Shown here piece by piece: positions 1 to 11,488 of a stretch of 64,000 nucleotides of DNA (positions are counted from its first letter, which is position 1; the number at the start of each line of letters is the position of its first letter). The stretch is from the NCBI GenBank assembly GCA_037176725.1, contig JAZBRS010000020.1, positions 100,086,501 to 100,150,500 on the forward strand, read 5' to 3'. This stretch comes from Posidonia oceanica (taxonomy: Eukaryota > Streptophyta > Magnoliopsida > Alismatales > Posidoniaceae). A program made the translations under genes and the position numbers. The notes below the pieces were generated by a model. The model did no database searches and was not told the origin of the DNA. It saw only the letters and a list, made by a program, of their open reading frames with translations.

Positions 1-1085
1 TTCCCATAAATTATCGATATTTATATGATTTTCTAACATTTAATATATGATATAACACAAATATCATATAAATAATTAACGAATAATCTAAGAAATCCTA
101 GGTGGCTTCCAAATTAAGATCTAGATTTTTTAACACATTTTTTAAAATCTAAGATTTATCTCCTAAAAATTAGTAGCATATCTAGGATTTACTTCCTTAG
201 AGATAAAGGCATATCTAGATTTGGCCTGGATGTGCAACAGCTAGGCGCCTACTTAGCAGGCGACTAGTTGACGTGGACACCGTTTGACCTGGTCTTGCGG
301 AATTTCCACGACTTTTCCAGGACCTTTTCGGGAGATATTTGTGCCAGTCGCCAGGCAGACTGGCGACTATCCATAAATATCAGCCCTCTTCTAGAAGCTT
401 CTAAAACCTTCCTAGATATGAGCCACCCGTGTCCCACAAACCTATAAATAGACCCTTTGAGTTAATGCTCAAGGGCGAGGATTTTTAGGGTTTGAGGCCA
501 ATTCATTCAGTGAGGGACCAAGAGAGAGGGAGAGTTACATTCTCTAAGAGAGAAATCCTAGCCTCCACTACCAATCTAGAAACCCTAGAACCCAGAGATC
601 ACTACATCCTACTTTAGATCCCAGAGATCTCGAGCATAGCCGGAGCTCCAACCGTGCCTCCACTTCCTCACTCCACTGCATACAGCACGAGGGTGAAGGG
701 AGTATCTTCTTCCAATCTTTTTTTATTTCATTATTGCATTCCTTAACATAAGACCCATAGCATATGCATGCGGAGAACAACCCTCGGTTAGTATTAGTTG
801 CATTTACAACCTTTATTTCTTATTCATCTGATCTGTTTACTACACCTAGACTTACCTAGATCTATTATTTTCATTTGTTTTGAAGGAAAGGAATACGCTC
901 ACGTAACACAAGCACGCCGCTGGATGACACCCTACCGTCGATCTAGTGAGCCGACTACCCACATCATCATCATCATCTCCCCAGGCGCCTTGTCCGCCCA
1001 TTGACGAGTGGCGATCACATCAAGTCGTCGACGTACGTGGAAGCACCGATTACTTCATCCAAACACCCCCAAATCCACATCTACA
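1..1085 (+). repeat. Partial LTR of Ty3/gypsy family X (copy C)
   Basis: This is the 3' two-thirds of an LTR that starts upstream of the window. Position 1 aligns with about position 9105 of the complete X-family 5' LTR at 8583-10134, and similarity runs to a terminal CA at 1085, matching the LTR end at 10134. A TATA box (443-450) sits inside it. It abuts reverse-strand leader sequence of another X-family copy at 1086, so it was inserted into that copy; GGTAC at 1086-1090 would be one target-duplication copy, but the partner lies outside the window. It is either a solo LTR or the 3' LTR of a full element. It carries two 7-9-7 palindromic cassettes, at 243 and 346. Confidence 0.85.
443..450 (+). 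promoter_or_regulatory. TATA box of LTR copy C
   Basis: TATAAATA preceded by CC. The same motif in the same context is found in the X LTRs at 9525 and 17446, which supports a shared Pol II promoter and places the U3/R boundary a short way downstream. Confidence 0.6.
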
Positions 1086-2000
1086 GGTACCACTCCTTGA
1101 CCTTCGTTAGGGTCCACCAAGAGGGCCTAGGTGGCAGGTTTGTCTCTCTAAAGAGGGACCCGCAACCCAGGATTCTGTCCTTAAGGTCGTTTCCTAGCAA
1201 TCCACAAAGCGGTAAATAAACACAAAATATCAGGGCATCAAGTATCTACTAAGAACTATTATTGATCCAGAGAGAGTGGAGGAGTCAATAATAAATTCCT
1301 AGAACACCTTGAGTTCTCAATCTAACTATAACAACCAAATCGAGTATGGGTGAGCGACTTGCACTAGCCCGGTTCACTCGATCTGATATGTTTTAGTTAG
1401 AGCAAGATTCCCTCAAGGAACTTTAGCTCTAATATCAGGAAAATAGTTTCCACCCTAGTGGTGGATGCAAACAAGCCTAGAATCCGTGAAAAAACTAAAA
1501 GAACGATGAACAGGATTTTTGCTTGATTTTTTATGCAACTGCAGCCCTAAAAACAACAAAAAATACGGAAAAAAACTATTGATCTATAGAATAAAACAGT
1601 ACCTAGAACCAGTCACCTATAGTAGTAGCGCCTCTATCAGTCGCCACAAATAAGTGCGACGGGACAAGGTGCCTCTCAGAGAGGCAGCTGTGAGCGGGAG
1701 ATTCCTGACCTCAATAAAACCAACCCAGTCGTCAGAGCTATGGACGCCAAAGCAAGTCGTTGCCTCAAAGTGCTAACGATACCCAATGCCCTAAGTGGAA
1801 AATGACTAGATGCGAGGTTTTACTAACGTTAGAAATAAGAAAACCCAATAAAAAGGTTTAGGTGTCGCTAAAACCTATACGCACGATCCCCCAAACCGAA
1901 AACTACACTTGGATCTATAACAATAAAGAAAGGAAGGAAAAGATAAGCTCACGTAGCACGTAGGGTTGGCTCAAGCCGGTCCCATCGTGATCATCAATTC
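1086..2000 (-). repeat. 5' leader of X-family element B
   Basis: Read on the minus strand, this matches the leader of the complete X element (10135 to about 11070), including a conserved stretch about short-vegetative GGTACC, the TTGAGGGAATC segment and the region just after the 5' LTR. It is therefore the untranslated leader of a minus-strand copy B whose 5' LTR is 2001-3503. The rest of B (gag onward) is outside the window or was displaced by copy C at 1085/1086. Four palindromic cassettes occur at 1611, 1639, 1667 and 1727, the first three exactly 28 bp apart. No coding region is seen. Confidence 0.75.
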
Positions 2001-2584
2001 TGTAGATGTGGAAAATGGGGGTGGATGAAGATGAAGATGAAGTAGTCAACGCTTCCATGACGTCATCTACTTGATGTGATCGCCTCTCATCAATGGGCGG
2101 ACAAGGCGCCTGGGGAGAGATATGGAGGATGTGGGTCGTCGGCTCACTGGATTAGCAGCAAGGTGTTGTCCAGCAGCATCCTCATGCTAGGGAGCGATTT
2201 CCTTTCCTTCGAAATAACAAGAATAGATCTGGGTAAGTTTAGCTGTAGTACATAAATCAGAAAAACAAGAAATAACATAAACAAAAGTAGCTAATACTAA
2301 CCGGGGTGGTTCCCTGCATGCATATGCTATGGGTCCTAACTAAGGAATGCAAATGAAATAAAGAAATAGATGGGAAGAAATGCTCCCTTCACCCTCATGC
2401 TATGAGCTATGGGATGAGGAAGCGGAGGCACGGTCAGAGCTCCGGCTAGACTTGGGATCTCTGGGATGTAGGATTGATGACAATCTCTGGGATCCAGGAT
2501 TTTGGAAGATGATTCTAACATTGGTCTCTTCTAGCTCTCTCTCCTTTTGGAAGTGCCACCTCCTGAGCACTGACTCACGGGTTC

Positions 2585-2592
2585 TATTTATA
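2585..2592 (-). promoter_or_regulatory. TATA box of LTR copy B
   Basis: TATAAATA on the minus strand, in the same LTR context as the TATA boxes of the other X-family LTRs. The cassette array at 2656-3146 lies immediately upstream, that is, in U3. Confidence 0.55.
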
Positions 2593-2655
2593 GATGTATC
2601 GGCACGAATGGATCAGATCTAGGAAGATTCCAAAACAAAATTGATATTTATAGCT

Positions 2656-3146
2656 AGTCACCGAATGCACCGGTGCCTAGCACAAATATCTCCCCTAAAT
2701 GATGTGGAAGCATGCTGACCGAGTCAAAGAAGGAGTCCACGTCAGCAAGTCGCCACTCACACCGGCGCTTGAGACTCAGATATTCCTGTTTGACTGGGTC
2801 AGAGATGTCCATGTCATCAAGTCGCCCGTGGCACTAGCGCCTAGCTAGTGTGCGGACCAGATGAAAGATTAGATTTTGAAGGGCCCAGATGATTCCATGA
2901 CCTCTAGTCACCGGTGTAACTGGCGCCTATGACTCAGATATTTCTGCTAGACTTGGTCAAAGAAGGTCCACGTCAGCAAGTCGCCGCTGGCAGCGGTACC
3001 TTGCTGGTGTGTGGACTAGATGAAAGCTCAGGTTTTTGAGGGCCCAGATTTGCCCAGGGTTTAGTCGCTGATGCCACAATCGCCTGCATAGTCTAGTCAC
3101 CACTCTAAATCGCGGCTATGCTATGTCGTCACTTGGGGAGGCAACT
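2656..3146. repeat. U3 array of eight 7-9-7 palindromic cassettes
   Basis: Eight 23-bp units of the form AGTCGCC-N9-GGCGCCT begin at 2656, 2748, 2820, 2906, 2979, 3063, 3095 and 3124. Several arms are degenerate, mostly CG to CA or TG changes. The segments between cassettes form an imperfect tandem repeat of about 158 bp carrying two cassettes per unit (2748 to 2906, 2820 to 2979, 2906 to 3063). Spacers differ between units: GAATGCACC, ACTCACACC, CGTGGCACT, GGTGTAACT, GCTGGCAGC, GATGCCACA. Confidence 0.7.
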
Positions 3147-3503
3147 GTCTAGTCTTTTTGCATTTTTAGCCCTATCTTTTATTTTAAACCAGAGAAACAT
3201 GATAAAAGCCCAAAAAACTTCACAAATTTCGTGAAACCATGAAAACATCCAATCTAACTCGAATCTGCCACTAATTTGAGTAGAAACAAAGGGTCCTCAA
3301 GGTGCTTTGACCTGCCACCGGTCTGAGTGAGTTAGCTCTGCCACAGCTAACGACCTTGAGTCAAGTAAAATCAAGCGATGCTTTTAAACAAATCACGGGA
3401 AATCTGTAAGATGTGTTATTATGCCTTAGTTGTGTAATCTAGGGCGCCTCAAAGGTTTCTATCCTTCAAGAACTCTAGGAAATGCGAAAATGGGATATCT
3501 ACA

Positions 3504-5389
3504 CATTCAAAGATCAATTTTCTCGCAAAAGGGATCCACTAACCCTACGGCGATGCGAGAACTGCACCAATGCCCTTGCTCCTTTTGTTGACAGTGCCAT
3601 CAAAGTATAAATGCCAATGCTGCTCATCCTCAGGACCCTCTGGCTCTGAGTCCTCAATGGCAAATAAAATGTCCTTGTCAAGGAACTACGTCTAGAGGGG
3701 CTGATACTTAGGTAGGGGTAAGTCAACCAAGTGGTCTGCCATTGCCTGCCCCTTCATTGACTTCTGTGTGACGAAAGTGATGTCGTATTGGGACAACAAC
3801 ACTTGCCACTTGACGCATCTACCTACTAGTGCTGGCTTTTGGACGAGGAATTTCATCGGATCATGTCGACATAGAAGTAGAACAGGGTACACCATCATGT
3901 AGGGCCTCAATCGCTGTGTGGCCCAGACAAGGGATAGGCAGACCTTCTCGATGGTGTTGTACTTGGCCTCGCAGTCATTGAATTTCTTACTGAAATAGTA
4001 GATGGCCCGCTCCTTACGACCTGACTCGTCGTGTTGGCCCAAGACTGTACCCATGGAATGCTGAGTGGCGGAGAGATAGAGAAGTAGAGGTCTCCTCGGC
4101 GTGGGAGGCACCAAAATAGGAGGCTTGACCAAGAGCTGCTTGATCTTGTCAAATGTAGCTTAGCAATCGTCATTCTAGCTGATCTGCGTATTCTTCCGCA
4201 GAAGCTTGAAGATCAGCTCACAAATAAGCATGAGCTGTGCTATGAACCAACTAATGTACTGCAAGCGTCCCAACAGTCCTCTGACTTCTCTCTTGGTTGT
4301 AGGGGGAGGCATGTCAATGATTGCTCTGGCTTTGCTAGGGTCCACCTCAATTCCCCACTGGCTGATGATATAGCCAAAGAGCTTCCCAAAAGAAACTCCA
4401 AACACACATTTGTTGGGGTTGAGGCGAAGCTTGTACCGCCTAAGGCGATCATGGAGCTTTCTCAGGCAGGATAGGTGATCCTCGGACTTTTTGGACTTGG
4501 CGATCATATCGTCCACATAAACCTCGATCTCCTAGTGCATGAGGTCGTGGAATGTAGTCATGGCTCGCTGATAAGTCGCCCCTGCATTCTTGAGCCCAAA
4601 AGGCATCACTTGGTAGCTGAAAACTCCCCAAGGGGTGATGATGGATGTCTTTTCCATATCCTCTTCCACCATCTTGATCTAATTGTAGCCTGAGAAGCCA
4701 TCCATGAATGAAAGCATATTGTGTCCTGCAGTATTGTCAACTAGGACATCAATGTGTGGCAATGGAAAATCATCCCTAAGACTCGCCTTGTTCAGGTCCC
4801 TGTAATCAATGCACATGCAGACCCGACCATCCTTCTTGGGCACCAGCACGACATTTGCAAGCCATTCTAGGTACAGGACGACCTTGAGGAAATTGACATT
4901 GTGCTGCTTCACAATCTCCTCTTTGAGCTTCAACTGCGATTGTGGATGCCATCTTCTGAGTTTCTGCTTAATTGGCTTTATGTCCGGCTTAAGTGGCAAT
5001 GTATGTACCACTATCTCAACATCGAGGCCAACCATGTCATCATAACTCCAGGCGAATACATCAGCATATTCCAAGAGGAATACAATGAATTCTGCTCTAG
5101 CCTGGGGTGTCAACTTGGCGCTGATGCGAACCTCCTTGACTTCTTCGGCTGTGCCGATGTTGATAACCTCTGTCTCCTCTTCAACATGGAGGTTTGGCCC
5201 TTCTAGGTCGTCATCATAGGGCTGGAATTCAGGCGTCGCTTCTTCTTCTATGCCTGTATCATCCTCTTGATCATTCTCCTCTTCGTACGCAATAAGTTCA
5301 GAGAGGATCTCCTTCTCGAAAGTCAGATCAGTGACATCGAAGGAGAGGATGTGTTCGACGCTCTGCCCTTGATGCTTCAAGATGGTCAC
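3504..5389 (-). pseudogene. Element A reverse transcriptase and RNase H, broken
   Basis: This encodes the polymerase that copies element RNA into DNA. On the minus strand the piece at 5389-4679 has an acidic linker, then RT fingers with VLVPKKDGRVCMCIDYRDLN and FPLPHID. After a stop, the palm shows [16 protein letters not shown] and the catalytic YVDDM at about 4516. Then come the connection (NPNKCVFGV) and the RNase H-like domain (YYFSKKFNDCE, 4132-3692). A second RNase H-type start with YFDGTVNKRSKGIGAVL lies at about 3610-3560 and ends at KLIFEC, where element B begins. The second RNase H-like segment fits the dual-RNase-H layout of Tat elements. Stops include TAG at 4532-4534. Confidence 0.85.
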
Positions 5390-6327
5390 GCTGACTCTGG
5401 TGTTCTTATATCGACGATGCGTGACCTCTGCCTCGGTAGTCTCCGAACCTACTGATAGACTAGGTCACTCTGCCTCTACTACCTCTGCTGCTTCTTCCAC
5501 TATATTTTTTGGGTTTTCCAAATTTTCTGATTTTTTTGGATTTTCTAATATATTCACAGATGATGTAGGAATCTAGTGGCTGTCCTTCTCCTGACTGATT
5601 TGACTGCTGCCGCCTGGGTCACTGCCCAAACGTAAATTGGCATTTTCTTTTCACCCCCACCACGCCTGAGGTAGGGTTTGGGCTAAACATACCATCTAGA
5701 CCCGCCTCCCGACTGTGGGGTGATCAACTCATCGGGTCTAGTGGGTGCAATCTCCGACTCCTCTAAGACCATGATGGATGGGTGGTCTTGTTGTTGGCCG
5801 GAACAATCAGGCTCGCATTCTGTGAGCACCGCCTTTCCCTTCCTCAGCACGTGCTGCTCTATGGCATCCTCTGCCAACACGGTGAGCTGCTCTTGGAACA
5901 AGATCTCCAAGTCACCGAGTTGGCTATCCATTTGTGCCTCTACAATTGCTCCCTCATCCTCATCTAGAGTGAAATCAAGGTAGTAGGCTCCGACCGCTCC
6001 TGGGGCCACATGTCCAGCTATCTGGACCTCTCTGCTGGTGTGGTCTATCTCTGTCGCATGGTCCTCATCTGAGTAGAAGTCCTAGATGTAGACCCACTCC
6101 TCTGTCGGTAGTGGGGAAGTCTGGAATAGTGTTGGATGTGCTGATGTCTGACTCTGATTAGGATCTAGGGTACCTGCGCTGATGAAGTTGGTGAGGTCTC
6201 GCGGAATGATCAGCCTCCGGTTCTTTGAGCATGCAAATCCATCCTTATAAGGCTGCCAATCGTAGCCAAGTCCTTCGTTGTCTCTCCTCTCTACTACTGC
6301 AATGGGCTTGGTGATCCCCTGGCTGTA
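5390..6327 (-). pseudogene. Element A pol linker between protease and RT
   Basis: On the minus strand this continues the polyprotein between protease and RT. The clearest open piece, 6009-5683, is acidic (for example LDEDEGAIVEAQMDSQLGD) and has no catalytic motif I recognise. Stops occur between the open pieces. It is assigned to pol from position and strand only. Confidence 0.55.
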
Positions 6328-7005
6328 CTACCCAAGTGGTGTCCCTATCTCATAACCCCAACAGCAACATAAATTCTCAACCATCAAAGAAGGGTTGGAA
6401 TGAACGGCCAGGCTGGCACGTTCAAGATCTAGAATGAAATTAACCGGCTCAAACCAGTTGACACGATAAAGAATATCAAAGGGTTTAGGGTCAAACTGGA
6501 TAGTCTGTAAAGAGACGAAAGAGACAGCCTCAACTTTCTCCTTGCCGAAGTTTTCCGCCATGACAACGACAACGTCGTCACCCCAACGGAACTTGATCAT
6601 GCAGTGGAGAGTCGAGGGGAGGACTTGATGCTTGTGGAGCCAAGGGTGCCCAAGTAGGAGGTTAAAAGAAGGCTCTAGATCAACGATGTAGAACTCTACA
6701 TCGAAAACAATAGGTCCAATGGTGAGTGGAATGATTAGAATCCCCAGCGCATCATGGTGTGTGTTATCAAAGGTAGTCATTCCCTTGGTAGCTGGTGTAA
6801 TGTCCTCGGCTTTGAACCCGAGTGGGCTTGCTGTGCGCAAGGGGTAGACATTAAGGCCCCCTCCATTATCCACCAGCATTAAGGGAATGCGAAAACTCTG
6901 GTATTTCACCGGGATAAATAGGGGTTGGTTATGGTTTATCCCCGCCGGAGGCAATTCATCACTTGAAAAAGAGAAGACTTGCAGAACCGCAATCATGCCC
7001 ACCAT
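6328..7005 (-). pseudogene. Element A retropepsin-type aspartic protease
   Basis: The protease cleaves the Gag-Pol polyprotein. The 225-residue open stretch contains the sheet leading to the catalytic loop, here MLVDNGGGLNVYPL, where retropepsins have D-S/T/N-G, followed by FKAEDITPA and the later LLLGHPWLHKH segment typical of plant Ty3 proteases. The aspartate is present. Upstream on the same strand is gag, downstream the pol linker, which is the normal Ty3 order. This is one of the least damaged parts of element A. Confidence 0.75.
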
Positions 7006-8577
7006 GGTCTCGAGGGCAGCGGGCTCGATGGTCGGGGAGACATGGGCAGCCTAGAAAACTCTAAGAAAGGCCGCCCTATGCTCTGAAGATGTGTGGATAA
7101 GATCCCAGATGGAAATATCAGCCTTCACCTTCTTCAACTGAGCGGTGATATCAGCAGAAGGTTGATCCTTCTTTAGAGCAACAGGGGATGAGATGGAGGG
7201 CTGAGCTGGGCTGTCTACTGTGAAAGTCCTAGCAGGCTGTCCCACAGGAGGTGAAGGAGTTGGCTATGGGTGGCTAGGTCTGGATCTCAGAGATGCTGGC
7301 TGGTACACCCTCCTAGACTGTGTGATTTCTATGCACATTTCTATGGCATAATCATATGGAACACAATGGGTGTCTCTAGTCAGGTTGATGACCAGTGGGG
7401 TGTGAGCTGCTAGCTCCAACAGGGCTGCACGCAGGCTGGCAGGAGAGGAAACTAACTGGGATGAGTATTGAACTGAGGGAGAAGGCCCGGCTGAGGTCGG
7501 GCCAACAGACAGATAGGAGACTGAGCTCGGGATGGTGTGGCAGATGGCGCAGTGGTGCGCTCCAACTCTGCGGTCAACCGTATCATGTGAATTGCCAGCT
7601 TAGAACTAGGGAGAGCTGCTTGATACAAGTGCGCATGAAAAGGCTCAGAGATGTGCTGAATCCAAGAAGAGGGGTCCACTACTGGTGTAGTATGCTCAAA
7701 AGGAAAGATACAATGGACTCCTGAGGGCCCAGCGCCTCCCGAGCTCAAGTGTGGAGGCAAAGGCTGGTTGATTATGTTGGGGTGCTGTGGTGTAGGGCCA
7801 GGTGCAGGTGGTGGCACCGGAGTGGAGACCGCCTCCTTAGTATCGATAATGATGACCTTGCAGTCAATCAAATCCTGAATCGCATTCCGCAATGTATAAC
7901 AGCTGTCAATCAAGTGCCCCGCGACTCGATGGAAACTGCAATAGAGGTTCTTGTTGTACCAATGCGGAAGAGGACTCGGTGGTGGGCGAACCTCAGGAAG
8001 CCTCAAGAGTGACGCGACCTTGGGAAAGATGGCACTCAAAGGTTCAACCAATGAAGTATAGTTGCGCAGAGCGCATTAAGGCCGTCTTTGCCCCTGGCAT
8101 CCTCGCCGGACCCGTGGGGCAGGATACACCGGTTGGGCAGTGGGAGTGATCTGCGGTGTGTGTGTCCGAGGAGTTGAAGCATATGCCACCTGACTCGGAC
8201 CAGGCTAAGCCACCATGTTGATTGGCATGGCATGGGATCGAACGTAAGCAATAGAGGGCTTTGGAGAATCCCTCTACCTGGGGTAGTTGTTGCTGCTATT
8301 GTTGCTACTACTGCTGCCACTGTTGTGTTTAGCAAATGCAGAGAGTGCGGGAAAGCTACCACTACGGGGTGTGCCCTCCACACGGGCGCCTGCTCGAATC
8401 AAAGATGTAAAGGTGGTAATAGGCTAAATGCTCAACAGGTCCCCTATGTCTGGCTATGCACCTTGAATGATAATCTCGATAGACTCTTCATCAAAGGGCC
8501 TATCTCAGATTTGTGAGGCATGGGTGCGCCGTCGACTGACATACTCCCTGAATGGCTCATGGGGTCTCTGCCTAGTG
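7006..8577 (-). pseudogene. Element A gag, 3' half with zinc knuckle
   Basis: This is the capsid and nucleocapsid part of Gag, which packages element RNA. It starts at the X insertion point: removing the insertion and one GAGAC copy joins the residues DLVS (18055 side) to TRQRPHEPFREYV (8577 side) in one frame, matching the conserved gag motif QxPxESxREY. The 199-residue open piece at 8051-7452 has a knuckle YCSFHRVAGHLIDSC, a C-x2-H-x4-H-x4-C pattern also used by Tat-lineage gags, then a proline-rich tail. Several stops interrupt it. Plus-strand open frames here (7395-8516) are antisense shadows. Confidence 0.8.
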
Positions 8578-8582
8578 GAGAC
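8578..8582. repeat. Target-site duplication GAGAC (left)
   Basis: The five bases GAGAC immediately precede the TG of the X 5' LTR and are repeated exactly at 18051-18055 after the 3' LTR, the signature of LTR-retrotransposon integration. Confidence 0.95.
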
Positions 8583-10134
8583 TGTAGATATCCCATTTTC
8601 GCATTTCCTAGAGTTCATAGAGGACAGGAACTTCTAAGGCACCCAGATCACATAACTAAGGCTCAATAACACATTTCCTAGAGTTTTCATGATTTACTTA
8701 AAAACAATGCTTGATTTTACTCAACTCAAGGTTGTTAGTTGTGGTAGAGCTAACGCACTCAGACTCATGGCAAGTCCGAGTACCTTAAGTACCCTTTATT
8801 CCACTCAAATCCGTGGCAGATTTGAGTTAAAGAAGACGTTTTTATGATTTCATGAGATCTCTGAGTTTTCTGGACAATTATCGAGTTTTTTGGATCAAAC
8901 TTAAAAGATAGGGTTAAAAATGCAAAAGACCTAGCTAGTTGCCACCCAGAGCGGCGACACACCCAGGCGCCACTAACAGCAGCAACTGGAATGTGTAGGC
9001 GCCTGTGAGACAGGCAGCTAGCATCAGACCTCTCTCTCCAGCTTAATGTTAATATCCTGGGCATTAATATAATATACGGGAATTTTATAAGCTATTATAA
9101 CATTTTTCCGTAAACTATTGATATTTATATGATTTTCTAGCATTTAATATATGGCATAATACATATATCATAAATAAAATAATCAAAGAACAATCTAGAA
9201 ATCCTAGGTGGCTTCAAATAAATATCTTGATTTTAAACACGTTTTAATGTGCTAATCAAATCCCTAAAAATCAGAAACCAATCCCTCAAAATCAGAAACA
9301 AATCTTTTATTTAGCCTGGATTAGTGCAGCAACTAGGCGCCTGTGTGACAGGCGACTAGCTGGGGTGGACTCCGTTTGACCTAGTCTTCCAGATTTTCTA
9401 CGGCATTTCCTCTATCTTTTCGGAAGATATTTGTGCCAGTCGCCCCCCTATGCGGCGATTGGAACAAAAAATCGGTTTTCTTCTAGAAACCTCCTAGGGT
9501 TGAGCCACCCGTGTCCCGCAAACCTATAAATAGCCCTTATGAGTCAGTGCTCAAGGGACAGCCAATTTTAGGGTTTGGGGAGGTAAATCCATATCCAAGA
9601 GAGAGAGAGAGTTACATCTTCTAAGAGAGAAACCCTAGCCCCCACCTTCAATCCAAAAACCTAGATCCCCAAAATCTCGAGCCTAGCCGGAGCTCCGACC
9701 GTGCCTCCACTTCCTCATTCCACTGCATACAGCACGAGGGTGAAGGGACTATCTTCTTCCAATCTACTTTTTCATTTCATATTGCATTCCTTAAATTAGG
9801 ACCCATAGCATAAGCATGCGGGGAACAACCCCTGGCTAGTATTGGATTCATTTGTTCATATTATTCACTGTTCTCTTTTGTTATCATTTACTACACACAA
9901 ACTTATCTAAATCTTCTATTTTTATTTGTTTTCAAGGAAAGGAATACGCTCACGTAACACGAGGAAGCCACTGGACGACATCCTACCGTCGATCCAGTGA
10001 GCCAAGTACCCACATCATCATCATCATCTCCGCAGGCACCTTGTCCGCCCATTGATAAGTGGCGATCACACAAAGTTGACAACGTACGTGGAAGTGCAGT
10101 CATCTTCATAAACACCCCCAAATCCATATCCACA
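8583..10134 (+). repeat. 5' LTR of element X
   Basis: It begins TGTAGATATCC and ends CCACA. U3 contains five palindromic cassettes (8937, 8965, 8997, 9335, 9438) upstream of the TATA box at 9525. The R/U5 part contains a strongly conserved stretch (about 9930-10134) shared with copies B, C and I. Confidence 0.92.
9525..9532 (+). promoter_or_regulatory. TATA box of X 5' LTR
   Basis: TATAAATA preceded by AACC, downstream of the cassette-bearing U3. This is the likely promoter for the genomic RNA of X. Confidence 0.6.
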
Positions 10135-10138
10135 GATC

Positions 10139-10156
10139 TGGCGATCACAGTGGGAC
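10139..10156 (+). other. Putative primer-binding site of element X
   Basis: TGGCGATCACAGTGGGAC begins four bases after the LTR and starts with TGG, as a sequence complementary to the CCA end of a tRNA must. I did not identify the matching tRNA. The corresponding position in copy B is mutated. Confidence 0.5.
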
Positions 10157-11488
10157 ATGCTTTAGCCAACCCTCTGTGCTACGTGAGTTTTTTTCCTTCC
10201 TTCCTTCCTTCATTTCCTTCTTTAGATCTAGTTGTTTTTTTGTTGTTTTCGGTTTAGGAGGCCGTGCGCCTAGGTTTTCAGAACTCCTAAACCCCATAGT
10301 GTTTTCTGACATTAGAACAAGTTTTCTAACCCAACCATCTTGGCTTAAGGCAAGAGGTCTCGTTAGCACTTTGAGGCAACGACAACCTCTTGTCTATGGT
10401 CATAGAGGGTCAGGTTACTACTGTCCTGAAAAATAGAATACTCCGGTTTCCAGCTGCCCAGTTAACAGGCGCTTGAGTCAGTCGCAGTCCACTACGGCGA
10501 CTACTCCAAACGCACCCATTACAGGCGACTGGATCTGGGTTTTTATTTCACTATAGATCTTTTATTATTCTCAGTAGCCTGTGTTGTTTTTTTTAAGTCT
10601 GCAATAGCTTAACAAACTGATTAAAAACCTGTCCACTGTAATTTTAGTTTTTATTCGGATTTTAGGTTTATATGTGTCCACCCTTAATGTGGAAAATATT
10701 TCTTTGATATTAAAGTTAAAGTTCCTTGAGGGAATCTTCCTTTAACTAGAACAATCATATAGAGCGAACCGAGCCAGTGCAAGTCGCTCACCCATACTCC
10801 GTTTGATTGGGACATTAGATTAAGAACTCAAGGTGTCCTAGGGTTTTATTTTTTACTCCTTCTCTTCCTTAAGTCAAAAGTAATCTTTAGTAGATACTTG
10901 ATACTTTGATATTTCTTGTTTATTTACTATTTTGTGGTTTAATAAGGGCCAATCTTAAGGACAAAATCCTAGGTGGTGGGCTCCTCTTTAGAGAGACAAA
11001 CCCGCCGCCTACGCCCTCTTGGTAGACCTTGAACGAAGGTCAAAAAGTGGTACCCATAAGCCAAAATCCCATTAATTGTGAACATGCAGGTTTAATTAAC
11101 TGATTAATTATTCACTTCAACAAATAAAAAACCTACGATCTGTCTGAAACTTGCATTGTTTTATTTTCTTGTTCGTTGCACAGTCTGTCCAGAACAGACC
11201 TTGGCTGCTGGAAGAATAGGGACTGAGCCACTTGTTCAGAAAGTGTCTCGCTCAGCCGCCATTAAAACCGGTGACTTGTTTGGTCGCCTGAGATACAGGC
11301 GACTGCAGGGTCAACGCTCCGATGTGCCTTGCTTGCAGGAATTTAATTATCTCCATTAACAGGTTACAGAAACACCGGAACAGCAACTATTTATTGTTTT
11401 CTTTTTACTTTCATTTAATCGAGTCTATATTAAGTAGTGTTAATAGAGTCTGTAATTTTATTTTCCAAACTCTTGTAATTATTTCACA
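10157..11488 (+). other. 5' leader of element X with cassette arrays
   Basis: This 1.3-kb untranslated leader precedes gag. The leader of copy B is a diverged relative. Cassettes begin at 10452, 10480, 10508 (exact 28-bp period) and 11254, 11282 (28 bp). No coding region is supported; the short open frames are not conserved in B. Confidence 0.6.

Larger units (their letters stand above)
2001..3503 (-). repeat. 5' LTR of X-family element B
   Basis: In minus orientation it starts TGTAGATATC at 3503, as the X LTR does at 8583, and ends in CA at 2001. Its 1503 bp are close to the 1552/1558 bp of the complete X element. It interrupts the RNase H region of element A directly after the residues KLIFEC. 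Flanks are CATTC (3504-3508) and AATTC (1996-2000), but the latter is B's own leader, so no target duplication can be tested. Its U3 carries an expanded set of palindromic cassettes (2656-3146) within imperfect tandem repeats of about 158 bp. Confidence 0.85.
3504..8577 (-). mobile_element. Ty3/gypsy Tat/Ogre-like element A, left segment
   Basis: This is the downstream part of an old minus-strand retrotransposon. Reading from high to low coordinates it holds the 3' half of gag with a C-H-H-C zinc knuckle, an aspartic protease, a pol linker, reverse transcriptase and the start of RNase H. It is cut at 3504 by element B, and integrase and the 3' LTR are not in the window. The upstream half (gag start, leader, PBS, LTR) is at 18056-22283, separated by the complete X element. 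The knuckle type and PBS suggest the Tat/Ogre lineage. Numerous stops and frameshifts show it is dead. Confidence 0.85.

Noticed and set aside
1996..3508. LTR B as a solo LTR with target duplication AATTC/CATTC
   Set aside because: The left flank is B's own leader, homologous to the X leader, so this is a 5' LTR followed by its internal region; the near match of flanks is not a duplication.
7395..8516. Plus-strand open frames of 85-109 residues
   Set aside because: They are antisense to element A's gag, which explains their openness.
10452..10530. CRISPR-like array (regular repeats with variable spacers)
   Set aside because: The repeated parts are short inverted arms with 9-bp cores and 5-bp linkers, dispersed in a plant retrotransposon; repeat and spacer lengths and genome type do not fit CRISPR.
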